DNA of 38,147 nt from positions 1 through 38,147 of the forward strand of contig CALRCL010000005.1 in assembly GCA_943354575.1 (NCBI GenBank), given 5' to 3'. Position numbers and translations under genes: made by a program. The notes beneath the pieces were generated by a model, which had not been told where the DNA came from, did not search any database, and was given only the letters and a program-made list of their open reading frames with translations. Below are positions 34,859-38,147 of the stretch, in pieces. Within the stretch, counting starts at the first letter, position 1. The number at the start of each line of letters is the position of its first letter. Source of the stretch: Patescibacteria group bacterium UBA4664. GTDB taxonomy: Bacteria; Patescibacteriota; Saccharimonadia; CAILAD01; BJGX01.

Positions 34859-36006
34859 TCTGCTGGCCTCTTATTTTTAGTGGCCAAGGCTATGATTATT
34901 TTGGCCAGCGAAATTGAAGCATCTGGATTAAAGAATTTGTGAATTGTATTGGCCAGATACTGCATTGAGCTCGGATCGCTAATGAGTTTGGATATCTCAT
35001 TAATTAGTCTGACCCCCTGAAGGTCTTCCTGTTGGAGTAATCGCACTGCTCCGTGCCTTGCTAGATACTGGGCGTTTTTAAGTTGGTGCTGGTTGGTTGA
35101 GCTTGGTAAAGGGACAATAATTGAGGGCTTTGACAATGCTGCTAGCTCAGATATGGAATTCATCCCGGCCCTTGCTACCACAATATCAGACCAGCGGTAT
35201 GCGGCTAGCATCTCGCCCGTCAAAAAACCGTGCGGGTCATAGCTGCGCTTATACTCTGTCAGTAGTCGGTGTTTGATTACGCGAGCGCGCTCAATTCCCT
35301 GTTTGCCTGCTATGTGCAAGATATTGAAGTTTTTAGTCAGAAGCTCGATGTTATTGAATACCAAATTATTGATAAATTCCGCACCCTGAGACCCAGCAAA
35401 AATCATAATGTTCGGTTTTTGTTCAGCAGGTTTTTTTTCTATTAAATTAGCCTCAATATAATACTCCGGACGCACAGGGTTGCCGGTGAAATAAAGCTTC
35501 GAAGTGTCCTCTACACTATAGGCTGACTTTGGAAAGCTAACTGCGATGGCTGAGGCCCGTTTGGCTAGGATGCTATTTGCCTTGCCCATCACGACATCGC
35601 TCTCGTGGATGACGTAAGGTATGTTGAGGTGCGCCGCTGCCAATCCGACTGGCAAACCAACATGACCTCCTTTAATGAAGACTACGTCGGGCCTAAACTG
35701 CTTAATTATTTTGCGGCTATACGAATACCCCTTGATAGTTTTTAAGATATCTGTGGCGTTTAGGGCTTGGGTTTTGAAGTCGGTAATTTCGCGAAATTTG
35801 CCACGGCCGTATCTTCTGAACTTGCCACTAGGGATTGACTTATAGTCAATACCGCTATGCTTGAGCAAGCTAGTTTCGTAATCATTTCCTGAGCAAACGA
35901 ATAATATTTCGCTGTCAGGATTAAGCTCGTGAAGTGACGCGATGACGGCGAGTACCGGCGATATGTGCCCGGCTGTTCCGCCCCCCGCTACTAGGATCTT
36001 CATCAT
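34855..36006 (-). CDS. murG: MurG glycosyltransferase
   Basis: MKILVAGGGTAGHISPVLAV, GGHVGLPVGLAA, VARAGMNSISELAALSKPSIIVPLP. Confidence 0.95.
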   Translation of the reverse strand: MMKILVAGGGTAGHISPVLAVIASLHELNPDSEILFVCSGNDYETSLLKHSGIDYKSIPSGKFRRYGRGKFREITDFKTQALNATDILKTIKGYSYSRKIIKQFRPDVVFIKGGHVGLPVGLAAAHLNIPYVIHESDVVMGKANSILAKRASAIAVSFPKSAYSVEDTSKLYFTGNPVRPEYYIEANLIEKKPAEQKPNIMIFAGSQGAEFINNLVFNNIELLTKNFNILHIAGKQGIERARVIKHRLLTEYKRSYDPHGFLTGEMLAAYRWSDIVVARAGMNSISELAALSKPSIIVPLPSSTNQHQLKNAQYLARHGAVRLLQQEDLQGVRLINEISKLISDPSSMQYLANTIHKFFNPDASISLAKIIIALATKNKRPAD

Positions 36007-37150
36007 AGACCTCCTTATAGGTGTATTTAGAAATGTTCTGCAATATTCCTACCGCTGTTAGCAGTGCCAGCATACTAGTGCCACCATAGCTAATAAACGG
36101 TAGTGTTATGCCAGTCAGTGGAATCAAATTTAGCATTGCCGAGATGTTTATCAGGGCCTGAGTAGTTATCCAGAATATAATACCACTCGCTAGTAGTCTA
36201 CCAAAATTGTCGGGCGCTGTCCTGGCAACCCTAGAACCCCTCCAAAAAAGTAGCCCGAATAATATGATCACAAATGAAGCACCAATTAATCCGGCTTCTT
36301 CACCAATGATTGCAAATATAGAATCGTTAGTTGCCTCTGGAAGATAGCCATAGGCCTGGAGGCTTTTGCCCAGCCCTCTGCCAAATATACCGCCGCTACC
36401 TATGGCGATTAGGGCTTGGTTGATATGATAGCCAGCTCCCGAGGAATCTTCGGTATGATTAAAAAATGTGGTCAGTCTGGCAATTCGATAAGGTGCCAGC
36501 AATGCCAATAGCCCTGCAACACCACCGAGTAATAGAGTGGCAAGCGTTGCGCTCCACCACTTAACTCCAGAGATGAAATACATCGCGAGCATTGTAGATA
36601 TTATGACCATCGCGCTACCCATATCTCTTTGTATTGCGACTGCCAAAACAGCAATTACAGCGATTATAAACATAAATGGTAGCAAGCCTTCGAGTGGCTT
36701 GGACAGGTTTTTTTTATTTTTTGTTAGCCAGGCGGCCATAAATATCACGGCCCCAATCTTGAAAAACTCGACCGGCTGAAAGCTAAAAAAAGCCAGCTTG
36801 ACCCAGCGAGTGGCTCCACCACTACTAATTGCCAGGCCTGGCACCAAAACCAAGAACATCAGTACGATTGTGCCGATAAAAATCGGTGTGGCGTATTTTT
36901 GCCAAAAATGATAGTCGATTTTGCTAGCTACTATCCAACCAGCAATACCCAGCAACATGCCGACGGATTGAGTAATAAAAAAACTATTTGTATCACTTGT
37001 ACCAGAAGTACGCTTTAGAACTGCAATCCATCCCGTGGAATATATCAAAATTAGTCCGATGCCGACCAAAAACAGAACTAAGATCGTTAGCATATAATCT
37101 GGTCGGTGCTTATAAAAGATTGCTTTTTTTTGTTTTTGGCGCTGCTCCAT
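35921..37150 (-). CDS. ftsW: FtsW/RodA/SpoVE-family SEDS protein
   Basis: Multi-TM; QRDMGSAMVIISTMLAMYF, LIPLTGITLPFISYGGTSML; MEQRQKQKK start at 37150 avoids overlap with mraY. Confidence 0.93.
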   Translation of the reverse strand: MEQRQKQKKAIFYKHRPDYMLTILVLFLVGIGLILIYSTGWIAVLKRTSGTSDTNSFFITQSVGMLLGIAGWIVASKIDYHFWQKYATPIFIGTIVLMFLVLVPGLAISSGGATRWVKLAFFSFQPVEFFKIGAVIFMAAWLTKNKKNLSKPLEGLLPFMFIIAVIAVLAVAIQRDMGSAMVIISTMLAMYFISGVKWWSATLATLLLGGVAGLLALLAPYRIARLTTFFNHTEDSSGAGYHINQALIAIGSGGIFGRGLGKSLQAYGYLPEATNDSIFAIIGEEAGLIGASFVIILFGLLFWRGSRVARTAPDNFGRLLASGIIFWITTQALINISAMLNLIPLTGITLPFISYGGTSMLALLTAVGILQNISKYTYKEVYDEDPSSGGRNSRAHIAGTRRHRVTSRA

Positions 37151-37154
37151 TTTG

Positions 37155-38147
37155 CTATCCTTTGCCAACCAGCGCAACCATGACACCTAGGCCGGCGCAA
37201 ATCCCCCCTATGATCCAAAGCCTCATCGTAACTTTTGTTTCAGGCCAACCTTTGGCTTCGAGGTGATGATGAAGTGGTGCGGAAATAAATATTTTGCGCT
37301 TAAAAATTTTCTTAGATAGAATCTGAATGACACTCGATCCAGCTTCGGCCACGAAGACTAGTCCGATGATCGGCAGTACAAAAACAGAATTAGTTAGCAT
37401 CGCTACAATACCGAGGGCGGTACCAAGGGCAAATGAGCCAACATCGCCCATAAAAAACCTTGCTGGATATATATTGAACCAAGTATACGCAAGTACTGCA
37501 CCTGCCGTTGCCATACAGAAGCCGGCTATTCCAATATTACCCTGGGCCAAGGCGATAATGGCAAAAGCGCCAAAAGACGTGGCCAAGAGCCCACCCGAGA
37601 GACCATCCAGACCATCGGTAATATTGACGGCATTAGCAGTTGAGACGATCACTAAAATAAATAGAGGTATATATAAAATTCCAATCTCGAAATCTCCTAC
37701 TGCAGGAATATGTATCATTCCGTAGCCTAGCTTGAAGTAAAAGTACAATGCCCCAGCTATGGCAATCATTAGTATTAGCGAGAACTTGATAATACTTTTT
37801 AAGCCCGCCACTCCTTTGCCTGAGCCTCGGATGTTGATTATGTCATCGAGCAGACCGATGGATCCTGCTGCCAACAGTCCAAAAAGTGGCAAATAGGTCT
37901 GTGATCTGGAAAGATTTAATGCTAGAGTCACAAGAGCCACAGCCACAATAACAATAATTCCGGCCATTGTTGGGATGTTACGTTTATGCTTCTCGGCGTG
38001 CAAACTAGCAAACACTGTGGCTTTTTCGCCCGTCGTGGTTGTTTCGCGTATTTTTTTCCAGAGCTTTAGTTTGAAAGCAAAATAAGTATAGATGGGCGTC
38101 AGGGCGATCGCTATACCAAAGCCCAGCGAGGCCTGAATAAAAATGAA
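37155..38147 (-). CDS. mraY: MraY (5' end beyond the window)
   Basis: Frame open to window edge; KHKRNIPTMAGI, NITDGLDGLSGG, APLHHHLEAKGWPETKV. Confidence 0.94.
   Translation of the reverse strand, partial: FIFIQASLGFGIAIALTPIYTYFAFKLKLWKKIRETTTTGEKATVFASLHAEKHKRNIPTMAGIIVIVAVALVTLALNLSRSQTYLPLFGLLAAGSIGLLDDIINIRGSGKGVAGLKSIIKFSLILMIAIAGALYFYFKLGYGMIHIPAVGDFEIGILYIPLFILVIVSTANAVNITDGLDGLSGGLLATSFGAFAIIALAQGNIGIAGFCMATAGAVLAYTWFNIYPARFFMGDVGSFALGTALGIVAMLTNSVFVLPIIGLVFVAEAGSSVIQILSKKIFKRKIFISAPLHHHLEAKGWPETKVTMRLWIIGGICAGLGVMVALVGKG

Noticed and set aside
1-38147. CRISPR array, tRNA, rRNA, transposase or prophage genes
   Set aside because: No repeat-spacer pattern, tRNA cloverleaf, rRNA sequence, IS inverted repeats or phage structural genes seen.
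1-38147. Alternative genetic code (UGA as Gly, as in Gracilibacteria/SR1)
   Set aside because: Several genes end at UGA in conserved positions (dprA at 26241-26243, for example) and proteins are full length without UGA readthrough.

Overview
The 38.1 kb window looks chromosomal and bacterial, most like Candidatus Saccharibacteria/Patescibacteria (inferred from gene content and small genes, not tested). It uses the standard code: UGA serves as a stop. About 40 CDSs cover most of it. They include a small-membrane-protein operon, a GGDEF protein, a HAD phosphatase, a DUF2779 nuclease, three ORFans, a polymer-forming (bactofilin-like) protein, MacB-type and DrrAB-type ABC transporters, a CobW GTPase, a flavin reductase, a two-component pair, aspS, scpA-scpB-rluB, a D,D-carboxypeptidase, der, pth, dprA, topA, a sigma-region-4/HARE-HTH protein, a VirD4/TraG-like ATPase, and a minus-strand ftsQ-murG-ftsW-mraY cluster. 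The main discovery candidates are unannotated RNA genes. (1) 26281-26676 (+), between dprA and the next gene: TTGATA-N17-TATAAT promoter, perfect 11-bp closing helix joining the two ends, internal pseudoknot potential, and a strong intrinsic terminator abutting the closing helix. I could not match it to tmRNA, RNase P RNA, SRP RNA or 6S RNA by eye. (2) 25075-25300 (-), on the other side of dprA: TTGACA-N17-TAGTAT promoter, perfect 17-bp stem, a competing 12-bp stem sharing 5 nt, and an intrinsic terminator. (3) 14315-14740 (+): two translationally coupled single-TM microproteins (36 and 30 aa) followed by a densely structured RNA tract and terminator. Other notable points are a duplicated ABC-gene start flanking an inserted membrane gene, an aspartyl-tRNA synthetase apparently lacking the GAD domain, and tandem ORFan paralogues behind a dyad-overlapped promoter. 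All structures were read by eye; no folding or database search was run.
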